Made by a program: the position numbers and the translations under genes | The notes under the pieces: generated by a model | The model's input: the letters and a program-made list of their open reading frames with translations, nothing else | The model's database searches: none | Told to the model about the DNA's origin: nothing | Source: Pseudomonas fluorescens | Lineage (GTDB): Bacteria > Pseudomonadota > Gammaproteobacteria > Pseudomonadales > Pseudomonadaceae | NCBI RefSeq assembly: GCF_001648775.1 | Contig: NZ_LVEJ01000029.1 | Span: forward strand, 1-64,000 | Reading direction: 5' to 3' | DNA: 64,000 nt | Shown: positions 52,591-60,809 of the stretch, one piece after another | How the letters are laid out: every line of letters begins with the position of its first letter | How positions within the stretch are numbered: the first letter of the stretch is position 1

Positions 52591-53392
52591 GGCGGTGCTC
52601 CTTGGGAGGCACAGTGGCGGTTTGAAAGCTGCCGTCGGCAGCCTGATGAGCAAAAATCGGTGCGCGTTTGAGCAGCAGTCGCAGCGCTTGCCAGTAGATC
52701 GCCAAGGCGGTTTTCGCGGTCATCCACGGGAAGCGGCGCAAATACCGATGCAGGCTCTGGCGATCGAGGGTTTCGCGCTGCAGATTGAGCGTGGCGTCGA
52801 ACAGTTTGTCCTCGCCCTGCCAGTCAGCCATGTGCACGCCGAGGTTTTGCGCGGCGGGACTGAAGCTCATGCGGTATTCGAGATCGCGTGGCAGAAACGG
52901 CGAGACGTGAAACGCCTTGGCCACGGCGAAGTGCTGATGAAAATCCTGCAGGTTGGCGGGCGTACGCGCCGGCAGCACATAGTGGTAGCGCTCGCGCCAC
53001 GGGGTATTGGTGACCTCGCAGACAATCGCCGCCAGTTGCCCGTCAGCCTCGTGGCAATAAAAGAAACTCACCGGGTTGAACGACAAGCCCCAACTGCGGG
53101 CCTGGGTCAGCAGGCAAATCGCGCCTTGCGGCTCATGGCCGATGGCGGCACCAACCTGCCGGCGCACGGCATCGATCAAACGCACACCTCGACCGGTGAA
53201 GGTCTTCAGGTAGTCGGTCTCGCGAAAGGAGAACGGCGCAAAGCGGCTGCGCCCCGCCAATGGCGACAACGCCAGCACCGCGTCCTGTTCGCTCAGATCG
53301 AGGTAGAGCAAACCGATCTTGTAGCGAAACGCATGCGGGCGCGGCGAAAAGCGTCGATGGCCGATCCAGCCGCTGTAGAGGGCGCTGTTCAT
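52577..53392 (-). CDS. DUF1365 protein
   Basis: 271 residues; the start MNSALYSGWIGHRRFSPRPH is typical of DUF1365. Conserved family sequence includes PVSFFYCHEADGQLAAIVCE and NTPWRERYHYVLPA. Biochemical activity is not established to my knowledge, but the family is almost always next to an FAD amine-oxidase-like protein and a CFA-like methyltransferase, as here, so it is probably part of the same lipid modification. The start overlaps the FAD oxidase stop by 4 bp and the end overlaps the Cfa-like gene by 14 bp. Confidence 0.88.
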   Translation of the reverse strand: MNSALYSGWIGHRRFSPRPHAFRYKIGLLYLDLSEQDAVLALSPLAGRSRFAPFSFRETDYLKTFTGRGVRLIDAVRRQVGAAIGHEPQGAICLLTQARSWGLSFNPVSFFYCHEADGQLAAIVCEVTNTPWRERYHYVLPARTPANLQDFHQHFAVAKAFHVSPFLPRDLEYRMSFSPAAQNLGVHMADWQGEDKLFDATLNLQRETLDRQSLHRYLRRFPWMTAKTALAIYWQALRLLLKRAPIFAHQAADGSFQTATVPPKEHRHEIL

Positions 53393-54636
53393 AAGGTTTC
53401 CCCGAACGCCGACGCCACGCGCAACGCGCTGACCACGCCGTCTTCATGAAAACCATTGGCCCAGTAGGCGCCGCAATAGTGGGTGTGCTGCGCGCCGTCC
53501 AGTTCTGCCCAGCGATGTTGTGCCGCCACCGCCGCGAGGCTGTATTGCGGGTGAGCGTAGGTGTATCTGGCGAGCACTTGGGCCGGGCTGATGCCGGCGC
53601 TCTGATTGAGGCTGACGCAGAACGTGGTGTCGCTCTGAATGCCTTGCAGAATGTTCATGTCATAGGTGACGGCGGCGTGGGTATGGCCGGCGCCACTGAG
53701 GCGATAGTTCCAACTGGCCCAGGCCAGTTTGCGACTGGGCAGCAGGCGCGTGTCGGTGTGCAGCACCACTTCATTGTCGGCGTAGGGCAGGGCGCCGAGA
53801 ATCGCCCGTTCGGCATCGCTCGGGATCGCCAGCAGTTGCAACGCTTGATCGCTGTGGCAGGCGAACACCACTTTGTCGAAATGCTCGATGCCCGCCGGGC
53901 TGTGGATAACCACGCCGTGTTCATCGCGATCAACCCGGGTCACCGCGCAGTTGAGGCGAATGTTTTCTTTGAACGAAGCTGTCAGTGGTGCGATGTAGGC
54001 ACTGGAACCGCCCTCGATGACGCGCCATTGCGGGCGGTTGCTGACCGACAACAATCCGTGATTCTTGAAGAAGCGCACGAAGAATTGCAGCGGGAAGTTG
54101 AGCATCTCGGCCATCGGCATCGACCAGATCGCCGCACCCATCGGCACGATGTAATGGAGGATGAAACGCTCGCCGTAGTTGCCTGCTTTCAAGTAATCGT
54201 CGAGGGTCATGTCGCTGGAAATGCGCAGTTCGGCGAGGTCACGCTGGGCTTCTTTATTGAAGCGCAGAATGTCGCGCAACATGCCCCAGAAGCCGGGCGA
54301 GAACAGATTGCTGCGCTGGGCGAACAGGCTGTTGAGGTTGTTGCCGTTGTATTCCAGGCCGGTGTCCGGGTCGGTCACCGAAAAACTCATTTCGGTGGCC
54401 TTGAACGGCACGCCAAGCTGGTCGAGCAGGCGAATGAAGTTCGGATAGGTCCAGTCGTTGAACACGATGAACCCAGTGTCCACCGCGTACTGGCGACCGT
54501 CGACCGTCACCTCGACCGTGTGCGTGTGGCCGCCGACCCAGTCACTGGCCTCGAACACCGTGACGTCGTGGCGGCGATTGAGCAGGTAGGCGCAGGTGAG
54601 CCCCGCTATCCCGCTGCCGACGATGGCGATTTTCAC
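53389..54636 (-). CDS. FAD-dependent amine-oxidase-like oxidoreductase
   Basis: 415 residues from a GTG start (VKIAIVGSGIAGLTCAYLLN) with AGGA upstream. GSGIAG is the dinucleotide-binding glycine motif at residue about 8. Family sequence continues in DWVGGHTHTVEVTVDG and VDTGFIVFNDWTYPNF, and near residue 210 GGSSAYIAPL. It may desaturate or oxidise an acyl or amine substrate; family members in this context are thought to act on fatty acids. The GTG overlaps the SDR stop (GTGA), giving coupled translation. Confidence 0.88.
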   Translation of the reverse strand: MKIAIVGSGIAGLTCAYLLNRRHDVTVFEASDWVGGHTHTVEVTVDGRQYAVDTGFIVFNDWTYPNFIRLLDQLGVPFKATEMSFSVTDPDTGLEYNGNNLNSLFAQRSNLFSPGFWGMLRDILRFNKEAQRDLAELRISSDMTLDDYLKAGNYGERFILHYIVPMGAAIWSMPMAEMLNFPLQFFVRFFKNHGLLSVSNRPQWRVIEGGSSAYIAPLTASFKENIRLNCAVTRVDRDEHGVVIHSPAGIEHFDKVVFACHSDQALQLLAIPSDAERAILGALPYADNEVVLHTDTRLLPSRKLAWASWNYRLSGAGHTHAAVTYDMNILQGIQSDTTFCVSLNQSAGISPAQVLARYTYAHPQYSLAAVAAQHRWAELDGAQHTHYCGAYWANGFHEDGVVSALRVASAFGETL

Positions 54637-55415
54637 GCTGGATCCTGCAGCGGTGGCGGCTTGCGCACCATGCGCTTGCCAATCGCCAGTTGTGCGCGGG
54701 CCGGGAGTTTCGACAACGGCCACAGCGCGGCCATGAACAGTGCCGGGAAGGCGATTTCCAGTGGCCGATCCTTGAGCTTGGCGAAGATGTGCCGCGCGGC
54801 TTTATCCACAGGCCAGCTCAGCGGCATCGGGAAATCGTTTTTGGCGGTCAGCGGGGTTTCGACGAAACCCGGGCTGACCACGGTGACTTCAATGCCTTCG
54901 TCCGCCAGATCGATGCGCAACGATTCGAACAGATAGCGCAGCCCGGCCTTCGATGCACCGTAAGCTTCGGCTCTGGGCAGTGGCAGATACGTCACCGAAC
55001 TGGCCACGCCGACCAGATGCGGCGCAGTGCCTTTGCGCAACAACGGCAGGGCGGCTTCGATGCAATAGCTGCTGGCGAGCAGATTAGTGCGCACCACATG
55101 TTCGACGATCGAGGCATCGAACTGCTTGGCATCGACGTATTCACAGGTGCCGGCATTGAGGATCACCGAGTCCAGCGATCCCCAGTCCTCGCTGATCTGC
55201 TCGCCGATTTCGCGGACGGTCTGACTGTTGGTCAAATCCCCCGGCACCACCAATACCTGGCCGGGGTAACGCAGCGACAACACTTTGAGTGGCGGCACCT
55301 GACGCGCACTCACGGCCAGATGTGCACCGGTCTTGAGGATTTCTTCAGCCAGCGCCGCGCCGATGCCACTGCTGGCCCCGGTCAACCAATAGCGCCGTGG
55401 AGGTGTACGACTCAT
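54633..55415 (-). CDS. Short-chain dehydrogenase/reductase
   Basis: 260 residues. Classical SDR motifs: TGASSGIGAALAEEIL (about residues 12-27), NAG in VILNAGTCEYVDA, catalytic Ser in VASSVTYLPL and the YxxxK in EAYGASKAGLRYLFE. It probably uses NAD(P)H to reduce or oxidise a lipid or small carbonyl. It is embedded in the photolyase-led operon between the NTF2-like and FAD oxidase genes, with overlaps of 4 bp on both sides. Confidence 0.9.
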   Translation of the reverse strand: MSRTPPRRYWLTGASSGIGAALAEEILKTGAHLAVSARQVPPLKVLSLRYPGQVLVVPGDLTNSQTVREIGEQISEDWGSLDSVILNAGTCEYVDAKQFDASIVEHVVRTNLLASSYCIEAALPLLRKGTAPHLVGVASSVTYLPLPRAEAYGASKAGLRYLFESLRIDLADEGIEVTVVSPGFVETPLTAKNDFPMPLSWPVDKAARHIFAKLKDRPLEIAFPALFMAALWPLSKLPARAQLAIGKRMVRKPPPLQDPA

Positions 55416-55834
55416 CCCATTCTCCTTTTTAGCCAGGCGATAACCCGGCCCAATACGGGTAAATGCTCATACAACAGCGCCCCGGCATCGAAATAGTCCC
55501 GGTGGCGATAAACCTTGTCGTGCCATAGCAGATGCGAACAGCCGCTGACGCGAATCACCTGGCCAGCGGCCAGGCGCGAATGGCGATAACTCATGACCCA
55601 GCGCAGGTAACCTTCGCCCTCGCCAACCTGGTCGTACCCATGAAAATCGAAACGCAGCTCGCTGACGTTGGCGTACAGCGCCTGGAAATAGTCGCGCAAC
55701 TGCGCCAGCCCCTGCACTTCGTGCAACGGGTCAGTGAAGTGAATGTCATCGCTGTACAGCTCGCCCAAGCGGTGCAGGTTGTCTTTGTTCAACTCGCAGA
55801 ATTGTTGAGCGAAGCGGCGCAGGAATTCACTCAT
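55412..55834 (-). CDS. NTF2/SnoaL-like small protein
   Basis: 140 residues from ATG 55834 (MSEFLRRFAQQFCELNKDN), which overlaps the phrB end. The fold is the NTF2-like cone (sequence LYSDDIHFTDPLHEVQGLAQ and SYRHSRLAAGQVIRVSG). Proteins of this type bind small hydrophobic ligands or act as light isomerases; no catalytic assignment is possible. Its place between photolyase and SDR genes, overlapping both, argues that it serves the same pathway. Confidence 0.85.
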   Translation of the reverse strand: MSEFLRRFAQQFCELNKDNLHRLGELYSDDIHFTDPLHEVQGLAQLRDYFQALYANVSELRFDFHGYDQVGEGEGYLRWVMSYRHSRLAAGQVIRVSGCSHLLWHDKVYRHRDYFDAGALLYEHLPVLGRVIAWLKRRMG

Positions 55835-57272
55835 CTGCGCCTCCTGTCGCGGCGCGCGAAGGCAGGTTCTTGAACGCCGCCAAGGCGCGCTCGCGTGAGG
55901 CACTGAGGTTGACGATGGGCGATGGGTAATCGGCGACGCCAAACAGCCCGCCGAGGTTAGCCGGGTTGTGTATTTCCTTCTTGTTCAGCCCGGCCAGTTG
56001 CGGCAGCCAGTGCTTGATGAACAGGCCTTCGCTGTCGAATTTTTCCGACTGGCTCAGCGGGTTGAAGATGCGGAAATACGGCGCCGAATCGGTGCCGGTC
56101 GAAGCGCTCCACTGCCAACCACCGTTGTTTGCGGCCAAGTCGCCGTCGATCAAATGGCGCATGAAAAAGCGTTCGCCTTCGCGCCAGTCGATCAGCAGGT
56201 TTTTGGTCAGGAACATCGCCACGACCATGCGCAGGCGGTTGTGCATCCAGCCGGTTTCGAGCAGTTGGCGCATGGCCGCATCGATGATCGGCAGACCGGT
56301 GCGCGCCTCTTGCCAGGCGGCCAGTTCGTCCGGCGCATCACGCCAGGCCAGCGCTTCGGTTTCCGGGCGAAAGGCGCGGTGACGTGACACCCGTGGATAG
56401 CCGACCAGAATGTGTTTGTAGAACTCGCGCCACAGCAGTTCGTTGATCCAGGTGACCGCGCCAACCTTGCCGCTTTCGAACTCGCCCTGATTGCTTTGCA
56501 GGGCTGCGTGCAGGCATTGACGCGGCGAAATCACCCCGGCGGCGAGATAGGCCGAGAGTTGGCTGGTGCCGGGTTTGGCCGGGAAGTCGCGCTCGCTTTG
56601 GTAGTAATCGATCTGCGCGTCGGCGAAGGTGTCGAGGCGGCGTTGCGCTTCCTTTTCACCGGCGGGCCACAGGGTGCGCAGCGCTTCGCTCGGGGTGGCG
56701 AAGCCTTTGACGGCGTCGGGAATCGGATCGCTTGCCAGCTTCAGGGCGGCCTGTTTGCCGGGGGCTTTTACCAAGGCTGGCATCGAGCGGTGCAGGCGTT
56801 CATAGCAGACCTTGCGGAACTGACTGAACACTTGAAAGTAGGTGCCGGTTTTGGTCAGTACCGTGCCCGGTTTGAACAGTAACTGATCGAGGTAGCTGTA
56901 AAAATCGATGCCTTCGGCCTTGAGGGTTTCGGCCACCAGGGCATCGCGACGGCTTTCGTGGACACCGTACTCTTCGTTGACATGCACCGCGTCGATCTGC
57001 AACTGCTGGCAGAGTTTGAGCAGTTCCGCCGGGGCTTGATCCCAATGTTCAGCGCTGCGAATCAGCAGGGGAATGTTTAGTGCGCCGAGGCTTTTGCTCA
57101 GTTGCTGCAGATTGCGCAACCAGAAATCGACCTTGCACGGTGCATCGTCATGTTCCAGCCACTGCTGTGGGCTCAACAGATACACCGCCACCGTCGGGCC
57201 GCGGGCTGCCGCGGCCGCGAGCGCGGTGTTGTCATGTTGGCGCAAGTCGCTGCGCAGCCAGATCAATTGCAT
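55827..57272 (-). CDS. phrB: Deoxyribodipyrimidine photolyase
   Basis: A 481-residue class I CPD photolyase/cryptochrome family protein. It has the N-terminal antenna Rossmann domain (QLIWLRSDLRQHDNTALAAA) and the C-terminal FAD domain with MRQLLETGWMHNRLRMVVA, DGDLAANNGGWQWSASTG and TDSAPYFRIFNPLSQSEKFD. It uses blue light to split pyrimidine dimers. It follows the MerR/LitR-like gene by 16 bp and overlaps the NTF2-like gene, so it is the third gene of the light-linked operon. Confidence 0.96.
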   Translation of the reverse strand: MQLIWLRSDLRQHDNTALAAAAARGPTVAVYLLSPQQWLEHDDAPCKVDFWLRNLQQLSKSLGALNIPLLIRSAEHWDQAPAELLKLCQQLQIDAVHVNEEYGVHESRRDALVAETLKAEGIDFYSYLDQLLFKPGTVLTKTGTYFQVFSQFRKVCYERLHRSMPALVKAPGKQAALKLASDPIPDAVKGFATPSEALRTLWPAGEKEAQRRLDTFADAQIDYYQSERDFPAKPGTSQLSAYLAAGVISPRQCLHAALQSNQGEFESGKVGAVTWINELLWREFYKHILVGYPRVSRHRAFRPETEALAWRDAPDELAAWQEARTGLPIIDAAMRQLLETGWMHNRLRMVVAMFLTKNLLIDWREGERFFMRHLIDGDLAANNGGWQWSASTGTDSAPYFRIFNPLSQSEKFDSEGLFIKHWLPQLAGLNKKEIHNPANLGGLFGVADYPSPIVNLSASRERALAAFKNLPSRAATGGADE

Positions 57273-57288
57273 GAGATCAAATCCTTCA

Positions 57289-58230
57289 TTAAATCAGCCC
57301 ACGCTGAACCAGTACCTGATGCGCCGACAGCGCGTCTTCAGCCAGGTACAAATCGGTCATCTCGGCAGTTCTTACGGACAACTCGGCGTGGTGGATGCAT
57401 ACCGTTGGTCCGACAAGCATTTTTGTACAACTGATGCCGCTCAATTGCTTCGGCAACTGCGCAATTTGCATGGCTTTGCTGGAATACAGCAGTACGCCAC
57501 GGGCCTGCAGATGTTCAACCGCCAGGGCCATTTCTCCCGCTGGCAACGGCCAGTCAAATACCTGCACCGGGCAATCCGCGCTGCTGATCAGCCACGCGCA
57601 TAGCCACAGGTGAGGTTCCAGTGTCAGGTCGGAATGGTTGATCAACAGCAAGGGCGCGGTGTGTAACTGACGATTGTTATGGTAGATGCGTGCGCCGAAT
57701 TTGCTGCGCAACCAGGAAAAAAAGAACACCCGCTCCATCTGCGCGCCGAACTGGCCCTGCCAGCGTTGTTCGAGTTCGGCCAGCAGCGGCAGCAGCAATT
57801 GTTCGCACAGCGTGCGCGGCGGATAGAGCGCCATCGCCTGATTGACGCTGTCGTCGAGGTTGCGTTCGTTGAGTTGACTGACGGCTGTCAGCAAGGTCTG
57901 GCGCAACAGTTGCCAATCGTTTTCCACCACGTCGTGGACCGTTTGCGCGGAGTCGAGCAGCGGCTTGACCTGACTCACGGCAACGCCCCGGTTAAGCCAG
58001 GTGAGGATGGCCAGAATCCGTTGTACATGCTCGGCGCTGTACAGGCGATGGCCCTTGGGCGTGCGTTGCGGCACGATCAAACCGTAGCGGCGTTCCCACG
58101 CGCGCAGGGTGATCGCGTTGACGCCGGTCTGCCGCGCCACTTCGCGGATCGGCAGCCAGCCTTCGTCGAGGGCTTTCTTGAAGTCAGCGCCGAGGTCTTC
58201 CTGGGCGCTGCTGTCGGGTTTGTCGTTCAT
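57289..58230 (-). CDS. MerR-family regulator, class II LitR-like (B12-motif-less)
   Basis: 313 residues. The N-terminal MerR HTH is clear (WLPIREVARQTGVNAITLRA, then WERRYGLIVPQRTPKGHRLY, about residues 25-70). The C-terminal about 200 residues resemble the helical and cobalamin-binding-like region of CarH/LitR, but the B12-binding DxHxxG motif is absent. Class II LitR proteins of this kind control light-induced genes (phrB, FAD oxidoreductases, cfa-like) in P. putida together with a LOV protein, as I recall. It overlaps the YbgA-like gene (58230) by one base and precedes phrB. Likely targets are the elements at 59261 and 60658. Confidence 0.88.
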   Translation of the reverse strand: MNDKPDSSAQEDLGADFKKALDEGWLPIREVARQTGVNAITLRAWERRYGLIVPQRTPKGHRLYSAEHVQRILAILTWLNRGVAVSQVKPLLDSAQTVHDVVENDWQLLRQTLLTAVSQLNERNLDDSVNQAMALYPPRTLCEQLLLPLLAELEQRWQGQFGAQMERVFFFSWLRSKFGARIYHNNRQLHTAPLLLINHSDLTLEPHLWLCAWLISSADCPVQVFDWPLPAGEMALAVEHLQARGVLLYSSKAMQIAQLPKQLSGISCTKMLVGPTVCIHHAELSVRTAEMTDLYLAEDALSAHQVLVQRGLI

Positions 58231-59192
58231 TAGATGGCGTTTCGCAGGCTGAGGTTTTCCGGATGCGGTTGCAGGTAAACCTGTTGCGCGATGTACGGAT
58301 CAGGGTGTTGGCGAAAGTGATGCTTGAGCAGCGTCAGCGGTACCACCAGCGGCACGATGCCGAGGCGGTACTGGCCGATGACGTGGACCATTTCCTGTTT
58401 GTCTTCGGCGCTGATCGCCTGTTTCAGGTAACCGCTGATGTGCTGCAGGACGTTGCTGTGGGTGCCGCGCGTGGCGCATTTTTTCAGCGCCTGCATCAGC
58501 TCACTGAAGTAACGCGGGCCGATTTCTGCGGGGTCACTGTGGGCCATGTTGCCGAGCAGCTTGCCGAGGGTTTTGTATTGCAGTGGGTTGTGCGCCATCA
58601 GCAGGTATTTGTAGCGCGAGTGAAATTCGGTCAGGGCCCGCCGGCTCAGGCCTTGCGCAAGCAATTGCTGCCAGGCGCTGTAGGCGAAGACGCGGGTGAC
58701 GAAATTCTCGCGCAGTACCGGATCGTTGAGGCGCCCGGCTTCTTCCACCGGTAAGTCTGGATGCTGCGCACAGAAGGCCTGAGCGTAGATGCCACGCCCG
58801 CCGCCATTCACCGGTGCGCCGTTGGCGTGATAGACCTTGACCCGTTCCAGCCCGCAGGACGGCGATTGCTGCATGAAGATGTAGCCGCAGATGTCATTGA
58901 GTTCGGCGGCCATTTGCTCGCCGTATTCGGCCAGCGGTTGGGTGACGTTGATCGCGGGGTTAACGCTACCGATAGCCTCGGGACGCTGCGGGTCGCCGAC
59001 CAGCCGGATCGGTTCGCGCGGAATACCCATGCCGATGGCGACTTCCGGGCACACCGGGGAGAAATCGAAATATTCAGAGAGGGTGCGGCTGCACAGTCGC
59101 GATTCTTTGTGCCCGCCGTTGTAGCGCACCTCGGCGCCCATCAGGCAGGCGCTGATGGCAATTTTTGGTTTGGCGGCAGGAAGGTCGGACAT
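58230..59192 (-). CDS. YbgA-type DUF523-DUF1722 fusion protein
   Basis: 320 residues from ATG 59192, with GAGG about 7 bases upstream. The N-terminal DUF523 (about residues 10-160) contains KIAISACLMGAEVRYNGGHK and the cysteine block MQQSPSCGLERVKVY. The C-terminal DUF1722 (YbgA, about 200-315) carries the FHSRYKYLLMAHNPLQYKTL region. YbgA is linked to phr in E. coli too, but its function is not known; the cysteines could hold a metal cluster. It is the first gene of the operon, with the LitR-type elements upstream. Confidence 0.9.
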   Translation of the reverse strand: MSDLPAAKPKIAISACLMGAEVRYNGGHKESRLCSRTLSEYFDFSPVCPEVAIGMGIPREPIRLVGDPQRPEAIGSVNPAINVTQPLAEYGEQMAAELNDICGYIFMQQSPSCGLERVKVYHANGAPVNGGGRGIYAQAFCAQHPDLPVEEAGRLNDPVLRENFVTRVFAYSAWQQLLAQGLSRRALTEFHSRYKYLLMAHNPLQYKTLGKLLGNMAHSDPAEIGPRYFSELMQALKKCATRGTHSNVLQHISGYLKQAISAEDKQEMVHVIGQYRLGIVPLVVPLTLLKHHFRQHPDPYIAQQVYLQPHPENLSLRNAI

Positions 59193-59212
59193 AAGCACCT
59201 CGAATCTAAACC

Positions 59213-59236
59213 TGTACACAGAGTTATCTCTGTACA
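59213..59236. promoter_or_regulatory. TGTACA dyad upstream of the photolyase operon
   Basis: TGTACACAGAG-TTAT-CTCTGTACA forms an imperfect inverted repeat 20-44 bp before the YbgA-like start. It echoes the CTGTACAG of the second unit (60631-60640). It may be a second site for the LitR-like regulator. Confidence 0.5.
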
Positions 59237-59260
59237 ACATTGGTTCAGCATAGATTCAAA

Positions 59261-59287
59261 GGTATACAAGTCAATTTATTTGTATAA
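59261..59287 (-). promoter_or_regulatory. Candidate LitR operator, TTATAC-N12-TTGTATACC
   Basis: On minus: TTATAC, 12 bases, TTGTATACC, overlapping a possible -35 TTGACT (16 bp from TATGCT). The same element with identical spacing lies at 60658-60684. Confidence 0.6.
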
Positions 59288-59314
59288 GTTTTTTCGGTTT
59301 GTGCGCTAATCCCC

Positions 59315-59402
59315 TGTGGGCGAGCTTACTCGCGCAAACGGATTAACATTCAACAGATGCATTGGCGGATACACCGCTTTCGCGAGCAGGCTCGCTCCCA
59401 CA
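59315..59402. repeat. Degenerate REP pair
   Basis: The right arm TTCGCGAGCAGGCTCGCTCC is normal, but the left arm, TGTGGGCGAGCTTACTCGCG, has lost two bases and has a changed stem. It lies between the Trp-rich gene and the photolyase operon. Confidence 0.8.
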
Positions 59403-59413
59403 GGGGGCGGTGG

Positions 59414-59629
59414 TTATTTCCAGCCTTGTAGCCATTCAGCGTTGTTTTGTAGCGTTTGCCAATCGAGGCGTTCGGCGCGCTTGGTGAGCACCGCCTGCAA
59501 TTCAATTTCCAGCACCGTGCCGTCCTCATCACGGAACAACTCGGTGACCAGAAAATGCTTTTCACGATTTTGCGGGTGCGCTGCTGTCCATTTCGACAGC
59601 AGCAATTTGCCAGGATTGATGCGATTCAT
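59414..59629 (-). CDS. Small Trp-rich protein (TIGR02450 family)
   Basis: 71 residues from ATG 59629, which overlaps the FAD oxidoreductase stop (ATGA). The sequence NRINPGKLLLSKWTAAHPQN is the signature of the small Trp-rich family, with further Trp in LDWQTLQNNAEWLQGW at the end. Function is unknown. Family members are often near photolyase or LitR-type genes; here the gene is the second of a two-gene unit controlled by the 60658 element. Its size and family make it easy to miss, but start, overlap and conservation support it. Confidence 0.85.
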   Translation of the reverse strand: MNRINPGKLLLSKWTAAHPQNREKHFLVTELFRDEDGTVLEIELQAVLTKRAERLDWQTLQNNAEWLQGWK

Positions 59630-60612
59630 TGCAGGTGTTCGTGCAAGCGTCGTGCAGCCTCCTGGCCACTGAGCCAGGCGCCTTCGACACGCCCGGACAG
59701 GCACCAGTCGCCGCAGGCGTACAAGCCCAGATCGGCATCAGCCAGTGTGCCCCATTCGTGGCTGGTGGCCGGGCGAGCGTAGAGCCAGCGGTGCGCGAGG
59801 CTGAACGTGGGGGCGGGCATGGCGTTGTGCAGCAACTCGGCGAAGGCGCCGTGCAATTGCTCGATCACGGCCTCTTTGGACAGATCGATGTGTTGCCGGC
59901 TCCAAGTACTGGTGGCGTGCAGCACCCACGTGTCGAGGGTGGTGTCGCGCCCGGGTTTGCTGCGGTTGCGCGCCAGCCAGTCCAGCGGGCTGTCCTGCAC
60001 GAAGCAACCTTCGATGGGCGTATCCAGCGGGGTTTCGAAGGCGAGGGCGACGGCCCAGGTCGGGTCCATTTTGACCCCGGCGGCGGCGCCGGCCAGTTTC
60101 GGTGCGGCGGCCAGCAATGCGGTCGCTTGCGGTGCCGGCGTGGCGATCACCACATGGCTGAAGGGGCCGTGGGTGAAGCCTTCGGCATCCTGCAAGTGCC
60201 AGTGCTCTTCACCGCGAAAAACTTCCGTGATGCGGCAGGCGAAATGCACTTCCAGGCCATCGAGCAAGCCACGGGTGATCGCACTCATGCGCGGCGAACC
60301 GACCCAGCGGGTCTGCTCGTCGGGCGACAGGTTCAGTTGTCCGCCCTGGCAGGTGTAGAGCTGCGGCGTCCACTCGGCGACCCAGCCCTGGCTTTGCCAT
60401 CGCTGCACTTCAGTGACGAATCGCCGATCACGGGCGGTGAAATATTGCGCGCCCATGTCCAGCGAACCGGCGTCGCTGCGCTTGCTCGACATGCGCCCGC
60501 CGCTGCCGCGGCTTTTGTCGAACAGCTGGACGGTGTGCCCGGTCTCTGTCAGAGCCTGGGCGGCGGAGAGTCCGGCGATGCCGGTGCCGATGATTGCGAT
60601 AGGTACAGTCAT
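59626..60612 (-). CDS. Renalase-like NAD(P)/FAD-dependent oxidoreductase
   Basis: 328 residues from ATG 60612 with GAGG six bases upstream. The FAD glycine motif IIGTGIAGLSAAQAL is at about residue 7, followed by FDKSRGSGGRMSSKRSDAGS, which is typical of renalase-like bacterial proteins. Such enzymes oxidise off-path dihydronicotinamide isomers, but the physiological role in Pseudomonas is unclear. It is the first gene of the two-gene unit with the Trp-rich protein and carries a LitR-type element upstream, so it probably belongs to the light regulon. Confidence 0.9.
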   Translation of the reverse strand: MTVPIAIIGTGIAGLSAAQALTETGHTVQLFDKSRGSGGRMSSKRSDAGSLDMGAQYFTARDRRFVTEVQRWQSQGWVAEWTPQLYTCQGGQLNLSPDEQTRWVGSPRMSAITRGLLDGLEVHFACRITEVFRGEEHWHLQDAEGFTHGPFSHVVIATPAPQATALLAAAPKLAGAAAGVKMDPTWAVALAFETPLDTPIEGCFVQDSPLDWLARNRSKPGRDTTLDTWVLHATSTWSRQHIDLSKEAVIEQLHGAFAELLHNAMPAPTFSLAHRWLYARPATSHEWGTLADADLGLYACGDWCLSGRVEGAWLSGQEAARRLHEHLQ

Positions 60613-60630
60613 AGGGGCCTCGTTTACCTT

Positions 60631-60640
60631 TCTGTACAGA
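60631..60640. promoter_or_regulatory. TCTGTACAGA palindrome upstream of the renalase-like gene
   Basis: A perfect 10-bp palindrome 18 bp before the start codon, on the downstream side of the main element. It mirrors the TGTACA dyad at 59213-59236. Confidence 0.45.
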
Positions 60641-60657
60641 CTACGCCGTGGTTGAAA

Positions 60658-60684
60658 CCTGTACAATTTTGTTTTTTGGTATAA
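60658..60684 (-). promoter_or_regulatory. Candidate LitR operator, TTATAC-N12-TTGTACAGG
   Basis: On minus: TTATAC, 12 bases, TTGTACAGG, ending 45 bp before the renalase-like start. TTGTAC could serve as -35 with TAGTCT 17 bp on. Half-sites and spacing are the same as at 59261-59287. It also lies 125 bp before the divergent TIGR01777 gene. Confidence 0.6.
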
Positions 60685-60809
60685 CTTCTAGCGTTCTCGT
60701 TCTGACAGCTTGGCCTATGGTTAAACAATAGAGCCTGCCCGTTCGAAAAGATCCCTGTTTATAAAAATAGACTAGTGATCCGGGTAAAACGCCACGCGAG
60801 GAAGAAGTC

